From NCBI GenBank assembly GCA_015061745.1, contig SUWB01000007.1:1-64000 (forward strand): a DNA stretch of 64,000 bases, read 5' to 3'. A program made the position numbers and the translations under genes. This DNA is from Lentisphaerota bacterium (lineage in GTDB: Bacteria > Verrucomicrobiota > Lentisphaeria > Victivallales > Victivallaceae). The notes beneath the pieces are model-generated. The model had not been told where the DNA came from. It made no database searches and saw only the letters and a program-made list of their open reading frames with translations. Shown here one piece after another: positions 34,116 to 45,006 of the stretch. Every line of letters starts with the position of its first letter. Position 1 is the first letter of the stretch.

Positions 34116-36091
34116 TTGAGTTTTTTCCTGTATTGTAATTGCTGATATTTTTTTATTGCTTTTTCTTCAAGGGAACGATTCCCTGCCAAACGGGCAGTGA
34201 TAATCGTGTTTTTCCAATATCCTTCTTCCCGGGGAGCTGCTGTGGCGGCTTTGTAGAAAAAGGCAGCCGCCCGGGCAAAATCCTTTTGGTTGGCAGCAAT
34301 GAGCCCGCTTAAATTCAGTGCCGGAATATGATTGGGCTCAATAGCAAATGTTTTTTCCAAAAATTTGAGTGCTTCATCATAACGCTTTAAGGCATAAAGG
34401 AATCTTGCATAGTTGAATGTCAAATCCGCTCCGGGGGAGGGGGCGGCTGCTTTCAGAGCACGACGGAAAAAACGATCTGCCTGTTCAGGGGAGGAAGTCA
34501 CATTGGCTAAGTTCATCCATCCTTCCGGCATAAAAGGCTCATTGCGTGTCACATCGGTATAATATTGTCTTGCAAGAGGGATATTTCCCTCTTTTTCAGC
34601 AATATTTCCCAACATATTGCCGATCCGGGAGGAATCACGGAAACGTTTGTTTGCAAAAAGCAGCAATTCTTTGGCGTGTTCATAATTGCCTTTTATAAAG
34701 TGTGCCTGCCCGAGCAAGGCTGTTCCTTCGGCTTTATCAAAGCCGATAAAATTGTAGGTTTGCCAGACGCAAAGTAAAAAAACAACTCCGGCGGCCACTT
34801 TCCACCTGTTCCAATTGAGATAAACGGCCCCTATTGCTGCCAAATAAATGACTCCGGGAAACATCAAAAATCTGTAACGGCCAGATGTAACAGTCAATAA
34901 TTGCATAAGAAAAAGTGAAACGCTCAGAATAAGGGCAGGGGACCAAAGGTATTCTTTCTTTTTCCATAAGTACCATATTCCGGCAAAGGAAAGCAAAAAT
35001 ACAGGAAAAGTAAAAAAACGCAGTAAATTCATAGAATCCGTCCGGCAGAAAAGAAAACCGCCATCAGCTCCGGCAATATATTCTTTGCTGCTGAAAATAA
35101 GAGGGATTTTTTTCAAATATAATCCCACAGCCTTAAAAGGTGTTTTCTGCCAGAAGGTCAATGTTTTTTCCATCCAGTAACGGTTTGTGGAAATCTGACG
35201 CTCCCTGGAACGGGCTTCAGCCCGGAAATGTGCTGCCCGCCAAAAATTTCCGGGACGCATATAACACAGACCGTTGGCCCGGGGATTATTCCCCAAAAAG
35301 ATGTTGAAAGCAGTGTTTCCTTGAACTCCTGTCAATTGCCCGTAATGCAGAGTTTTTGCTGCAAGAAAAGGAGTTACAACTAAAATAATACCTGCAGTAA
35401 AAGCAAGTGCAGTAAAATACTTTTTTCTCCAGAGCAGATAAAAGGTTTCCAAAACAAGAAATCCGGAAAGCATACCGTGGGTCAAAAAAGCCGCTCCGGC
35501 AAATATGCCTGATGGAACAGCAAAAAGAACTTTTCTCCGGCACGGATGATTTTCTGCAAGGTAAAAAAAGAAAAATGTCAAACTCAAAAACGGCAGCAAT
35601 ATGGACTCTGATACCAGTTCTGCCGGATGAAAAACCAACGGGGCAAGAAACATTGAAATGCCCAAAAAAACAAAGCAGATTTTTTTCGGGACATTGTTCT
35701 TGAGAAGCAAAAAGAAAAGCCCAAGCCAGGAAAAATAGTTGAGTAGTGTTTGAAAAATGCGGATTCCCGGCACTTCAAGGCCGATTTTTTGCATCCCGGC
35801 AAGAAAAAAACTGTAAAAAGGAGCGTGTATTTCAGGAGCAGCAGGAAAAATAGTACCTTTCAGTATCTCCTGAGAACGTGCCCAATATTCTCCCACATCA
35901 GCCCCTATAGCCAAACTGAAGTTGACAAAGTGACTGTATTCAAATAAATACAGCCCCCGCAAGAACAATCCTGAGAGGGCCAGTAAGAAAAAAATCAAAA
36001 GATCACTTTGACGGGAAGTCAAATTCGTATTCAAAAAGATCACCGATACGTTTGATTGCTTTTTCTTCGTCAATACCTTCGACCTGAACAA
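34112..36091 (-). CDS. GT39-like membrane glycosyltransferase with TPR tail
   Basis: Multi-pass membrane protein (about ten hydrophobic segments, residues 30-450) followed by roughly 200 residues of tetratricopeptide-like repeats (GNYEHAKELLLFANKRF, EGNIPLARQYYTDVTRNEPF, KRYDEALKFLEKTFAIEPNH). The first loop has ADVGEYWARSQEI and HAPFYSFFLAGMQKIG, as in GT39/PMT_2-type transferases that use lipid-linked sugars. The track start overlaps the HPr gene by 89 bp; a TTG at 36022 or 35998 would fit better, but no ribosome site decides it. The TPR fusion and 4-bp overlap with the GH78-like gene suggest a surface-glycan role. Confidence 0.78.
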   Translation of the reverse strand: MFRSKVLTKKKQSNVSVIFLNTNLTSRQSDLLIFFLLALSGLFLRGLYLFEYSHFVNFSLAIGADVGEYWARSQEILKGTIFPAAPEIHAPFYSFFLAGMQKIGLEVPGIRIFQTLLNYFSWLGLFFLLLKNNVPKKICFVFLGISMFLAPLVFHPAELVSESILLPFLSLTFFFFYLAENHPCRRKVLFAVPSGIFAGAAFLTHGMLSGFLVLETFYLLWRKKYFTALAFTAGIILVVTPFLAAKTLHYGQLTGVQGNTAFNIFLGNNPRANGLCYMRPGNFWRAAHFRAEARSRERQISTNRYWMEKTLTFWQKTPFKAVGLYLKKIPLIFSSKEYIAGADGGFLFCRTDSMNLLRFFTFPVFLLSFAGIWYLWKKKEYLWSPALILSVSLFLMQLLTVTSGRYRFLMFPGVIYLAAIGAVYLNWNRWKVAAGVVFLLCVWQTYNFIGFDKAEGTALLGQAHFIKGNYEHAKELLLFANKRFRDSSRIGNMLGNIAEKEGNIPLARQYYTDVTRNEPFMPEGWMNLANVTSSPEQADRFFRRALKAAAPSPGADLTFNYARFLYALKRYDEALKFLEKTFAIEPNHIPALNLSGLIAANQKDFARAAAFFYKAATAAPREEGYWKNTIITARLAGNRSLEEKAIKKYQQLQYRKKLK

Positions 36092-36281
36092 CGGCCTGGG
36101 TTCCGCAGCTCAAACCGAGCGAAATCAAAGCAAGAATACTGTTCAGTTCTGTAGCAACTCCGTCCTGAATTACCTCAAAACGATGGTCGGGAAACTCCTG
36201 ATTGATGGTATTCAAGATAACACTGGAAGGTCGGCAGTGAATTCCTGCCTTATTACGGATCGTAACCAGACGTTCCTGCAT
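36003..36281 (-). CDS. ptsH: HPr-family phosphocarrier protein
   Basis: Small phosphocarrier, 92 residues. The phosphorylated histidine is present in NKAGIHCRPSS (residue 15) and a regulatory serine in TELNSILALISLGL (about 48), so both the EI site and an HPr-kinase site look intact. AGGAG precedes the start by 8 nt. No PTS enzyme I, EII or HPr kinase is in the window; it sits between a secreted SGNH lipoprotein and a membrane glycosyltransferase. It may serve in regulation rather than sugar uptake. Confidence 0.92.
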   Translation of the reverse strand: MQERLVTIRNKAGIHCRPSSVILNTINQEFPDHRFEVIQDGVATELNSILALISLGLSCGTQAVVQVEGIDEEKAIKRIGDLFEYEFDFPSK

Positions 36282-36284
36282 TTT

Positions 36285-38861
36285 TTATTCTCCTGTTGCG
36301 GTAAAAATACCTGTTCCGGAAAAAACTGCTCCCTGGGGAGCTACGGACTTGACTTTCAGCGAACCAAAAGTATTGACAACAGGAACAGCTTTGAAGGCAG
36401 GCTCGAATTTGTACTCGCCGTCACAAGCGAAATCCTGAATGATACGCTGCGACCGGGTATTAGCCCGGGTATCGTAACTGTAAACACCCATAAGAGTTAC
36501 AGGAGCTTTCACAGCCTTGAGAGTTACAGTGTGGACACCGAAAGGAATTCCCTCAATACCTTTACGGTTTTCCATAAAGATTTTCTCTTTATTGAGAAGG
36601 ACATAGGGAACATAGGAGGGCTGTTCAAAGACCTTTTTGCCGTCGATTTCAGCCTGCAGGATACCGCCTTCGGGGGTGTCCACCCAAGCCACAGCAAATG
36701 CATTGCCGATCAGTTTTACCTGACAGCTCTCTCCGGGCTGCAGGACAGTCACGAAGCGGCCATAGGGGAATCCGGTCTTGGAGTTGAAAGCAGTTACCTT
36801 TTTGACACCGCTGAAAAGTTTTGACTCAACACCGACATAGCGGCGATTGGGGGAAAGTTTGGTGTCCATTGCATTGAAGGCATAAGGAGCCGAGACTTCA
36901 ACAACGTAACGATCTCCCAGGGCAAGATCTCCGTGACGATAGTAAGAGTTACGGAGATTGTAATAGATCGGGCTTCTGCCGGTGCCTTTTTCAACACCGT
37001 TGACATAAACCTTCCCCTTGGGAGCCTTCTGGCCTCTGGGAAGTTTGTATGTCAAATTTGCCCAGCAGTTGAAAGCACTGTCATCAATAATAAAGGCATT
37101 GGGACGGAAGAAACGGGGATCTTTGGCCCGGTAGAGCTTCATTTCACCTTCCCAGTTGTAAGATCTGGGCATAACTCTTTCAGGCAGATGAAGCTGCGGG
37201 AATCCGGCAACAACAGGCCCGGTGCACTCAAAAGCACGTTCCAGCTGTTTGAACCAAACGTAATGGATCGCTGCCTGAGGATGGCCGTCACTGTTGCCGA
37301 TGGCGTTGGGATTGATTAACCGGGTCAAACGGTCGTTGACAAGGCCGAAGTCAATAAAGGGGATCTGATAACGCATTGCAATAGCCTGCATATCGGAACC
37401 ATTGGGCGTATAACCGCCACGGTTCTGATAGATACAGCCGACAAATTCAACGCCGGGATAGTTACGCTGGATATAGCGGATAGCACCCTCAAAAACAGCA
37501 CATTCGTTGGGCGTATCTGTTTTTTCATTGGCTCCGCTGCCGTAGATCACCAAGTCGGGACGGGGACCTTCCGGACGGCTGAAAAGACCGGGATAAAGCT
37601 GCTTCCAGGTGAAACCTGCTTTATGGGCATTGACTCCGCCCGCAGGAGGAAGCAGAAGTTCACAATATTGTTTCAAACCGGAGTGGGCCTCGCCGACACA
37701 GGAGCCGTCGGCTGCCATAAAGTTCATAAGTATTTTATCCCCAGTAAGATTAAACTTCTTCATCAATTCAACTTTGAGGCGGCCGGCATAGCTGAAATAG
37801 TGGTTGGACCAGTCAAAATAAGGCTCCAGATCAGGACGGCCTACAAGTTTTGTGGAAAATCCGGTATGACTGTCGCTCAAAGGCTGTTTATATTGGGGGG
37901 ACTTGGGATTTTCATCATAAGGATACAAAGGAGGATTGGCACTGCCGCGGTCAATACTTGAACCCATTACCAGAATGTGTACCGGTTCCCCTTTCCACAA
38001 TTTCTGCATAGTCCGGGGAATGTGGCGGTAGTATTCAGGGATCGTCCGGTAAGTTCCAACGGCACGCAGTGCTTTGGCTCCGCGGACAAGGCTGGGGGCA
38101 AAAATCCAGACACTCTTTTTAGAGGTATTGGTAAAGCGGACCTCAAGTCCTACTGTGTTGTTATCTTTGGAGTACGATTTTTTACCGGGCGTGCAGTTGC
38201 CGGGAATCGTAAATTTATCAACTTTGAACTCCACTGTCTTTTTAACAGTTTGGGAAACGGCAGCAGCTGAGGCGGCAACAACAAGTTCACCCCGGGACAT
38301 CTTGGCAAAAGTTCTTGCATCTCTCAATTTAAAATCTTTTTTGGGAGACCAGGTGCCGTCTGCACTCTCAATTTTCATCGCCCGGATCTCGCCTTTCAAA
38401 GCTCCGGGGGATTCCTGATAACCGTAAAAACTCAAACTGACGGTATCGCCGTAAAGCAAATTTGCTTCAGGCAAGGTGAAAAACTGATGAAAGCTCTGTC
38501 CGGGACGCAATTCCACTCCGCAGGGCACTCCGAAAGGAGGCAGGATATTGGAGGCAATATGGGAATCGCGAATCACTTTCAGAGAGGTGGCGGTGTCGGC
38601 ATTCCAGAAAGGAACGTAATCGGCAGCGTAACTGATAGCTCTGCCGTTGCGGTGGGGCATAAAGGGATGAAACTCAAAACTGGAATTGACAAGCAGATTC
38701 CGGGCATCAGTCAACTGGGGCTCCGGACGGCAAACCGTTCGGGGGGCAACTGCTTTTTGAGTAAGCTGGGGTTCGGGGGCCGTCACACTCTTTCCGGAGT
38801 GCATACATCCGGCTGCGGTCAGAAGTGTCAAGCCTAAAGCAACAAGAGCACTAAACTTCAT
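36285..38861 (-). CDS. large SGNH-hydrolase lipoprotein
   Basis: An 858-residue lipoprotein; the signal ends in LTAAGC (Cys near residue 19). Residues 50-260 look like a carbohydrate-binding beta-sandwich (ARNLLVNSSFEF). The SGNH domain spans about 285-545: block I VMGSSIDRG, a DLVIYGSGANE segment, and the Asp-His pair in NSDGHPQAAIHY. The C-terminal 300 residues are beta-rich. Likely a surface esterase on polysaccharides. The ATG at 38861 follows GGAG; the track start is an upstream GTG. It heads the operon with HPr, the GT39/TPR protein and the GH78-like enzyme. Confidence 0.82.
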   Translation of the reverse strand: MKFSALVALGLTLLTAAGCMHSGKSVTAPEPQLTQKAVAPRTVCRPEPQLTDARNLLVNSSFEFHPFMPHRNGRAISYAADYVPFWNADTATSLKVIRDSHIASNILPPFGVPCGVELRPGQSFHQFFTLPEANLLYGDTVSLSFYGYQESPGALKGEIRAMKIESADGTWSPKKDFKLRDARTFAKMSRGELVVAASAAAVSQTVKKTVEFKVDKFTIPGNCTPGKKSYSKDNNTVGLEVRFTNTSKKSVWIFAPSLVRGAKALRAVGTYRTIPEYYRHIPRTMQKLWKGEPVHILVMGSSIDRGSANPPLYPYDENPKSPQYKQPLSDSHTGFSTKLVGRPDLEPYFDWSNHYFSYAGRLKVELMKKFNLTGDKILMNFMAADGSCVGEAHSGLKQYCELLLPPAGGVNAHKAGFTWKQLYPGLFSRPEGPRPDLVIYGSGANEKTDTPNECAVFEGAIRYIQRNYPGVEFVGCIYQNRGGYTPNGSDMQAIAMRYQIPFIDFGLVNDRLTRLINPNAIGNSDGHPQAAIHYVWFKQLERAFECTGPVVAGFPQLHLPERVMPRSYNWEGEMKLYRAKDPRFFRPNAFIIDDSAFNCWANLTYKLPRGQKAPKGKVYVNGVEKGTGRSPIYYNLRNSYYRHGDLALGDRYVVEVSAPYAFNAMDTKLSPNRRYVGVESKLFSGVKKVTAFNSKTGFPYGRFVTVLQPGESCQVKLIGNAFAVAWVDTPEGGILQAEIDGKKVFEQPSYVPYVLLNKEKIFMENRKGIEGIPFGVHTVTLKAVKAPVTLMGVYSYDTRANTRSQRIIQDFACDGEYKFEPAFKAVPVVNTFGSLKVKSVAPQGAVFSGTGIFTATGE

Positions 38862-38908
38862 CTTAATTTTCTCCAATGGCACATAATTTCAGAATATGTT
38901 TTCGGTTT

Positions 38909-38936
38909 AATATATCCCTCATTTTGCAAAATGCAA
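38909..38936 (-). promoter_or_regulatory. promoter of the SGNH lipoprotein-HPr operon (TTGCAT-N16-TATATT)
   Basis: Minus-strand -35 TTGCAT and -10 TATATT with 16 nt between, about 48 nt before the start. Confidence 0.65.
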
Positions 38937-38999
38937 ATACTTTTGACATTTTTTTTGGATTTTACTTCAACAAAGGAGTGTTCTTGAGGCTTACTGCCA

Positions 39000-39028
39000 T
39001 TGCATTTTTACTCCATACAGTGTATATT
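39000..39028 (+). promoter_or_regulatory. promoter of the Gfo/Idh-SGNH-prmA operon (TTGCAT-N17-TATATT)
   Basis: -35 TTGCAT and -10 TATATT with 17 nt between, about 99 nt before the oxidoreductase start. The divergent gap 38862-39126 holds both promoters and nothing else I can name. Confidence 0.7.
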
Positions 39029-39126
39029 AACTGTCGAAGAACAGTTTTTTTCTTTAACATCAACTCTTGCCGGACGGAATTTTCCGTTCCCGGACTCTGA
39101 GTAAGTGCACAAGGAGCGTAATTATT

Positions 39127-40371
39127 ATGAAGAAAGTCGGTATCGGCATTATCGGACTCGGTCCCAGGGCAGAAACTTTGCTGGCATCCCTTGCCGCAAT
39201 GAAAGAGGAAATCAACATTACCGCAATTTGCGATTTGCGGGACGATAAAATCGCTCTTTTGGAACGCAAGATCCTTGAAGCGGGATTCGCTATGCCCTCC
39301 AAATATCACGACTATCGCCAACTGATTGCCGATGCGACCGTAGATGCCGTTCTGATCCCAACATCCTGGAACTCCCACCTCCAGATTGCCGAGGAGTGTA
39401 TGGCAAAGGGCAAATATGCCGGTATCGAAGTCGGCGGAGCAGCTTCTCTTGATGAACTGTGGCACCTGGTTCACGCTGCCGAAAGTACCGGCGTTTCCTG
39501 TATGATGCTGGAAAACTGCTGTTACGGCAGAAATGAACTGCTGGCTCTCAATCTGGCAAGAAAAGGTCTCTTTGGCGAACTGATCCATTGTGAGTGCGGC
39601 TATGAGCACGATCTTTCCTATATGTCCTGGAAAGAACCTGATAAGGAAAGGGCTGTTCACAACCGCTTCCGGAACTGTGATCTGTATCCCACTCACGGCC
39701 TCGGGCCTATGGCCAAGATCCTCAAGATCAACCGGGGCAACCGTTTTATGACGATTTCCTCAACAGCTTCCAAGGCCAGAGGCTTTGCTGCTGCTGCCAA
39801 AGCTCACGGTATGGATGTGGTCTACAACGAAGGGGATATGATCATTTCTGTGATCCGCTGTGCCAATGGCGAAACGATTATGCTGCGTCACTGCATCTCT
39901 CTGCCCCGGCCCTATTCCCGGGACTGCCGGGTGCAGGGGACCAAAGGGCTCTGGCTGGAAGATACCCGGGGAATATTTATTGACGGCATCAGCAAAACAG
40001 AAGAATTGATCGACCCTGCCGGCAATCCCTATTCAGAGCACCACTGGTCTAAAGTCGAGGAGTTTTACGAGGAATACGATCACCCCATCTGGAAAAGTTT
40101 CCGCAAAAAGCAGCTTGGCGGACACGGCGGAATGGACTATCTGGTGCTTTCCGCGTTCGTTGAAGCTGTCCGGGAACGCAAGCCCACCCCCATTGACGTT
40201 TATGACGTTGCCGCCTGGATGAGTGTGACAGCTCTTTCTGAACAATCCATCGCTATGGGCGGTGCTGTGGTGCCTTTCCCTGACTTCACCAACGGCAAGT
40301 GGATCTCAAGAGAACCTGAAGCTCCCTCAAGATGGGCTCTTGATGAGGTTTTTGAGGATCAGTGGCAATGA
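39127..40371 (+). CDS. Gfo/Idh/MocA-family oxidoreductase
   Basis: NAD(P)-dependent sugar or inositol oxidoreductase, 414 residues. The Rossmann start is VGIGIIGLGPRAETLLASLA, followed by AICDLRDDKI, VDAVLIPTSWNSH in place of the usual TPxxxH, and the EVGGAASLDELW stretch matching the EKP region, here with G-G instead of K-P. The lost lysine suggests altered chemistry. The C-terminal domain has the DLYPTHGLGPMAKIL motif. GGAG lies 10 nt before MKKVG; the track start upstream is rejected. It overlaps the first SGNH gene by 4 bp. Confidence 0.87.
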   Translation: MKKVGIGIIGLGPRAETLLASLAAMKEEINITAICDLRDDKIALLERKILEAGFAMPSKYHDYRQLIADATVDAVLIPTSWNSHLQIAEECMAKGKYAGIEVGGAASLDELWHLVHAAESTGVSCMMLENCCYGRNELLALNLARKGLFGELIHCECGYEHDLSYMSWKEPDKERAVHNRFRNCDLYPTHGLGPMAKILKINRGNRFMTISSTASKARGFAAAAKAHGMDVVYNEGDMIISVIRCANGETIMLRHCISLPRPYSRDCRVQGTKGLWLEDTRGIFIDGISKTEELIDPAGNPYSEHHWSKVEEFYEEYDHPIWKSFRKKQLGGHGGMDYLVLSAFVEAVRERKPTPIDVYDVAAWMSVTALSEQSIAMGGAVVPFPDFTNGKWISREPEAPSRWALDEVFEDQWQ

Positions 40372-41420
40372 ACGATTCTGTAAAATGGTATTCTCCTGAC
40401 TCCCCCAGTTTCAGAGTGTCGGGATTTTATTTTCGGCAGCAGGAGATGCCCTTTCGTCGTTTTGAGGAAAATGTATCTCTGCCTCCCCGAGTTGACAGCC
40501 TTGCCTGGCACACCCCGGGGGGACAGGTGGCTTTTATGACGGATTCGTCGTTTATACGACTGAAATATTCTCTTTTGCAGGAATCCCGTTTAGGGGTCAA
40601 TACACGCATTTCTTCCGGCGGATTTGACCTGTATATGGGGACGCCCGGCGGCAAACAGTATTTTTGCGGTGTCACACGAATGAATCTTGCGGATTCTGAA
40701 TTCTGTGTTGACCTGATAAAAGAGCTGCCTCCCGGAATGAAGGCTTTTACCATTTATTTCCCCCTTTACGGTGGGGTCGAACACCTTGAGATCGGTCTTG
40801 AAAAGCAATCTACCGTAAAAAGTCCCGTCCCCTGGCAACAGGAGAACCCGGTCGTCTTTTACGGGACCTCTATCATTCACGGCGGTTGTGCCAACCGGCC
40901 CGGTATGGCCCTGACAAATATATTGACCCGCCGTTTTAACCAGCCTTTTCTCAACTTTGGATTTTCCGGAAATGGCAAAGGGGAACCTGAAGTTTTTGAG
41001 CAGCTGGCGAGGATCAAAGAGCCGCAACTCTACATTCTTGACTATGGCCCCAATGTCGATTCTGAAGCGATGGCGGCCACATTGCCCGGCGGAATCGACA
41101 TATTGCGCAGCAAACACAGAAACACGCCCATTCTGGTGACGGGGAAACTTCACTACGTTTCTGAATATGTACAAACGAATTCTCTTACAGAACGGGTCGT
41201 TGATGTCAAAAAAATGACCGGATTCCAGAAAGCGGAAGTCCTCCGCCGCAGGAAAAAAGGTGATAAAAATATACATTTTGTATCAGGTGACTGGGGCCGT
41301 ACGCCTGATTGGACGGAATTTACCATAGATGGCGTTCACCCCACTGATCTCGGATTTTATATGCACGCCCGATACTGGGAAAAGTGCCTGAAAAAATATT
41401 TGAATGTACAGGAGTTTTGA
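40368..41420 (+). CDS. SGNH/GDSL hydrolase, paralog 1
   Basis: Two-domain esterase of 350 residues: an N-terminal beta-sandwich (about 1-165) and an SGNH domain with block I FYGTSIIHGGCANRPGMA, block II LNFGFSGNGKGE, LYILDYGPNVDSE in the block III position, and VHPTD as the catalytic Asp/His. No signal peptide. The start ATG overlaps the oxidoreductase stop (ATGA). It is about half identical to the next gene, clearly a tandem duplication. Such proteins deacetylate plant or host glycans in other bacteria. Confidence 0.86.
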   Translation: MNDSVKWYSPDSPSFRVSGFYFRQQEMPFRRFEENVSLPPRVDSLAWHTPGGQVAFMTDSSFIRLKYSLLQESRLGVNTRISSGGFDLYMGTPGGKQYFCGVTRMNLADSEFCVDLIKELPPGMKAFTIYFPLYGGVEHLEIGLEKQSTVKSPVPWQQENPVVFYGTSIIHGGCANRPGMALTNILTRRFNQPFLNFGFSGNGKGEPEVFEQLARIKEPQLYILDYGPNVDSEAMAATLPGGIDILRSKHRNTPILVTGKLHYVSEYVQTNSLTERVVDVKKMTGFQKAEVLRRRKKGDKNIHFVSGDWGRTPDWTEFTIDGVHPTDLGFYMHARYWEKCLKKYLNVQEF

Positions 41421-41423
41421 AAA

Positions 41424-42530
41424 ATGAGCAATGACAAAAAACTGGCCGTGGAAAAGTTTGACAGCAATATGGCTGTCAACGAGGTCAAAGAAGAAAAGAT
41501 ACAATGGCTGACTGCCGATGATACCCCCCTGCGGCTTACCGGTTTTTATTTCCGTAAAAAAGGCGACGTGTTCCGGCGATTTCCCCTGGATGACAAGCTG
41601 CCGCCCTCGGTAAACGGTCTTTCCTGGCATACTGCAGGCGGACAGCTTTCCTTTATCAGCAACACCAAGGTCGTCCGGATCAAAGTCGTTTTGGGGCACG
41701 AATCTTTGATGGATCACTGCACAAAGATCGGTTCTTCCGGATTCGATATCTATATGGGCAAACCCGGCGGTCCTCAATATTTCTGCGGTTCAAGCCGCAT
41801 CAAGGTCAACTGTGATTCTTATGAAGTGGATCTTTTCAAAGTTGGACACGCTGAAATGCGGGAATTTACCATCAACTTCCCCCTCTATTGCGGCGTGGAC
41901 TCTTTTGAAATCGGTTTCACCGAAGGTGCTGAAATCAAAGCTCCGACCCCCTGGAAAGATGCGGCTCCCGTGGTTGTTTACGGTACCTCTATCACTCAGG
42001 GCGGATGTGCCAACCGTCCCGGGATGGCTTACACCAATATTATGAGCCGCCGTTTGAACCGCCCCTTCCTCAACTTCGGTTTTTCCGGCAGCGGCAGAGG
42101 TGAAACTTATGTTTTTGAACAACTTGCCAGCATTGAAAATCCGGCAATGTATATTCTTGACTATGAAGCCAATGCCCATAAAGAGGGCATCTTTGCCACC
42201 CTGAGCAATGGTATCGATATCATCAGAGCAAAACATCCTGAAACCCCCATTATGGTCGTTTCGCAGTTCCACTTCAACAGAGAATATATCCAAACCGGAA
42301 GTGTTACTGCCAGAGCCAAGGATGCAGAAGATACCTGGCGTTTTGAAAGGGCTGAGGTCAACCGCCGCCGCAGGGCAGGGGATAAGAATATTTCCTTTGT
42401 TTACGGCGGTTGGAAAAACGAGGAAGATTGGACTGAATTCACTGTTGACGGTGTCCACGCCACTGACCTCGGATTCTATATGTTTGCAAAAATGCTCACA
42501 CCCAAAGTTGCAAAGGTTCTTGATAAATGA
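41424..42530 (+). CDS. SGNH/GDSL hydrolase, paralog 2
   Basis: A 368-residue paralog of the preceding gene with the same domain order: YGTSITQGGCANRPGMAYTN, LNFGFSGSGRGE, MYILDYEANAHKEG and VHATD. It has a 20-residue charged N-terminal extension the first copy lacks. Differences in the N-terminal sandwich, such as KVVRIKVVLGHESLMDHCTK against the copy-1 equivalent, suggest divergent substrate preference. It overlaps prmA by 4 bp. Confidence 0.86.
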   Translation: MSNDKKLAVEKFDSNMAVNEVKEEKIQWLTADDTPLRLTGFYFRKKGDVFRRFPLDDKLPPSVNGLSWHTAGGQLSFISNTKVVRIKVVLGHESLMDHCTKIGSSGFDIYMGKPGGPQYFCGSSRIKVNCDSYEVDLFKVGHAEMREFTINFPLYCGVDSFEIGFTEGAEIKAPTPWKDAAPVVVYGTSITQGGCANRPGMAYTNIMSRRLNRPFLNFGFSGSGRGETYVFEQLASIENPAMYILDYEANAHKEGIFATLSNGIDIIRAKHPETPIMVVSQFHFNREYIQTGSVTARAKDAEDTWRFERAEVNRRRRAGDKNISFVYGGWKNEEDWTEFTVDGVHATDLGFYMFAKMLTPKVAKVLDK

Positions 42531-43414
42531 CAAAGGTTCCTGAAACCCTCTATTGTGTCTCTTTTGAAGACTTTTCCACAGACGGTTCTCTGGCAGCAGA
42601 AATGCTTTCTGCCCTTGAAGTTGAATTCAGCACCTGGATCGACAGAGAGAACTGCCGGGTGATTCACACGGTTTACTCCCTCGATCTTGCCGGTGCTGAT
42701 GAAGCTGAAGCTCTCATCAGGGAACAGATGCCTTTCTGGAACGAAATCGGTATTGAGGCTGATAACATTCAACGTTCTGTGCTTTCCGGTATCGACTGGA
42801 GTGAAGCCTGGAAAAAATATTTCCACCCCATTGAAATTTCTGATAGACTGCTGATCCTGCCCAGCTGGCTGGAAAATCCCTGTAAACCCAATCAGAAAGT
42901 CTTGACCATTGATCCCGGTATGAGCTTTGGCACAGGACAGCACGCAACAACCTATTTTTGCCTGAAAGTCATTGACAAGCTGGGAGCTGAAAACAAAGGC
43001 CTCAGTTTGCTGGATGCCGGATGCGGTTCCGGGATCCTCGCTATCGCAGGTGAACTTTGCGGCTATGCTCCTATTGATGCGTTTGACTTTGATCCGGATG
43101 CCGTTATGGTGGCAAAAGAGAATATGGCTCTTAATAAAGTTAGCGGATTTGAACCTGTGACTGCTGATGCGGCAGACTATCAGGGACGCCCTGAAAAGTA
43201 TGATCTTGTTTGTGCCAATATTCTTGCCCATTTGCTCAAGAGTTTCAAAAACAATATATCTTCCTGGGTAAAGGAAGGGGGATACCTTGCTTTGGCAGGA
43301 ATTCTTGAAGAAGAATTTGACTCCGTCGTCCAGGCTTATGAGGCACTCGGTTTTGAACTCCTTGAGGCTGAAACGATCAAAGAATGGCGCAGCGGGCTCT
43401 TCCGGAAGAAATAA
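42527..43414 (+). CDS. prmA: ribosomal protein L11 methyltransferase-like PrmA
   Basis: SAM-dependent methyltransferase, 295 residues. Typical PrmA features: an N-terminal domain of about 90 residues, the linker IDWSEAWKKYFHPIEIS, then FGTGQHATT, the SAM loop LLDAGCGSGILAIA and VCANILAHLL (NPPY-like NIL motif). Family members trimethylate ribosomal protein L11. The gene starts inside the second SGNH paralog's stop (4-bp overlap), an odd partner, so this may be simply operon packing. Confidence 0.93.
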   Translation: MTKVPETLYCVSFEDFSTDGSLAAEMLSALEVEFSTWIDRENCRVIHTVYSLDLAGADEAEALIREQMPFWNEIGIEADNIQRSVLSGIDWSEAWKKYFHPIEISDRLLILPSWLENPCKPNQKVLTIDPGMSFGTGQHATTYFCLKVIDKLGAENKGLSLLDAGCGSGILAIAGELCGYAPIDAFDFDPDAVMVAKENMALNKVSGFEPVTADAADYQGRPEKYDLVCANILAHLLKSFKNNISSWVKEGGYLALAGILEEEFDSVVQAYEALGFELLEAETIKEWRSGLFRKK

Positions 43415-43417
43415 ATT

Positions 43418-44982
<1,565 letters not shown>

Positions 44983-45006
44983 TTATAGTGTTCCGTTATG
45001 CAAAAA

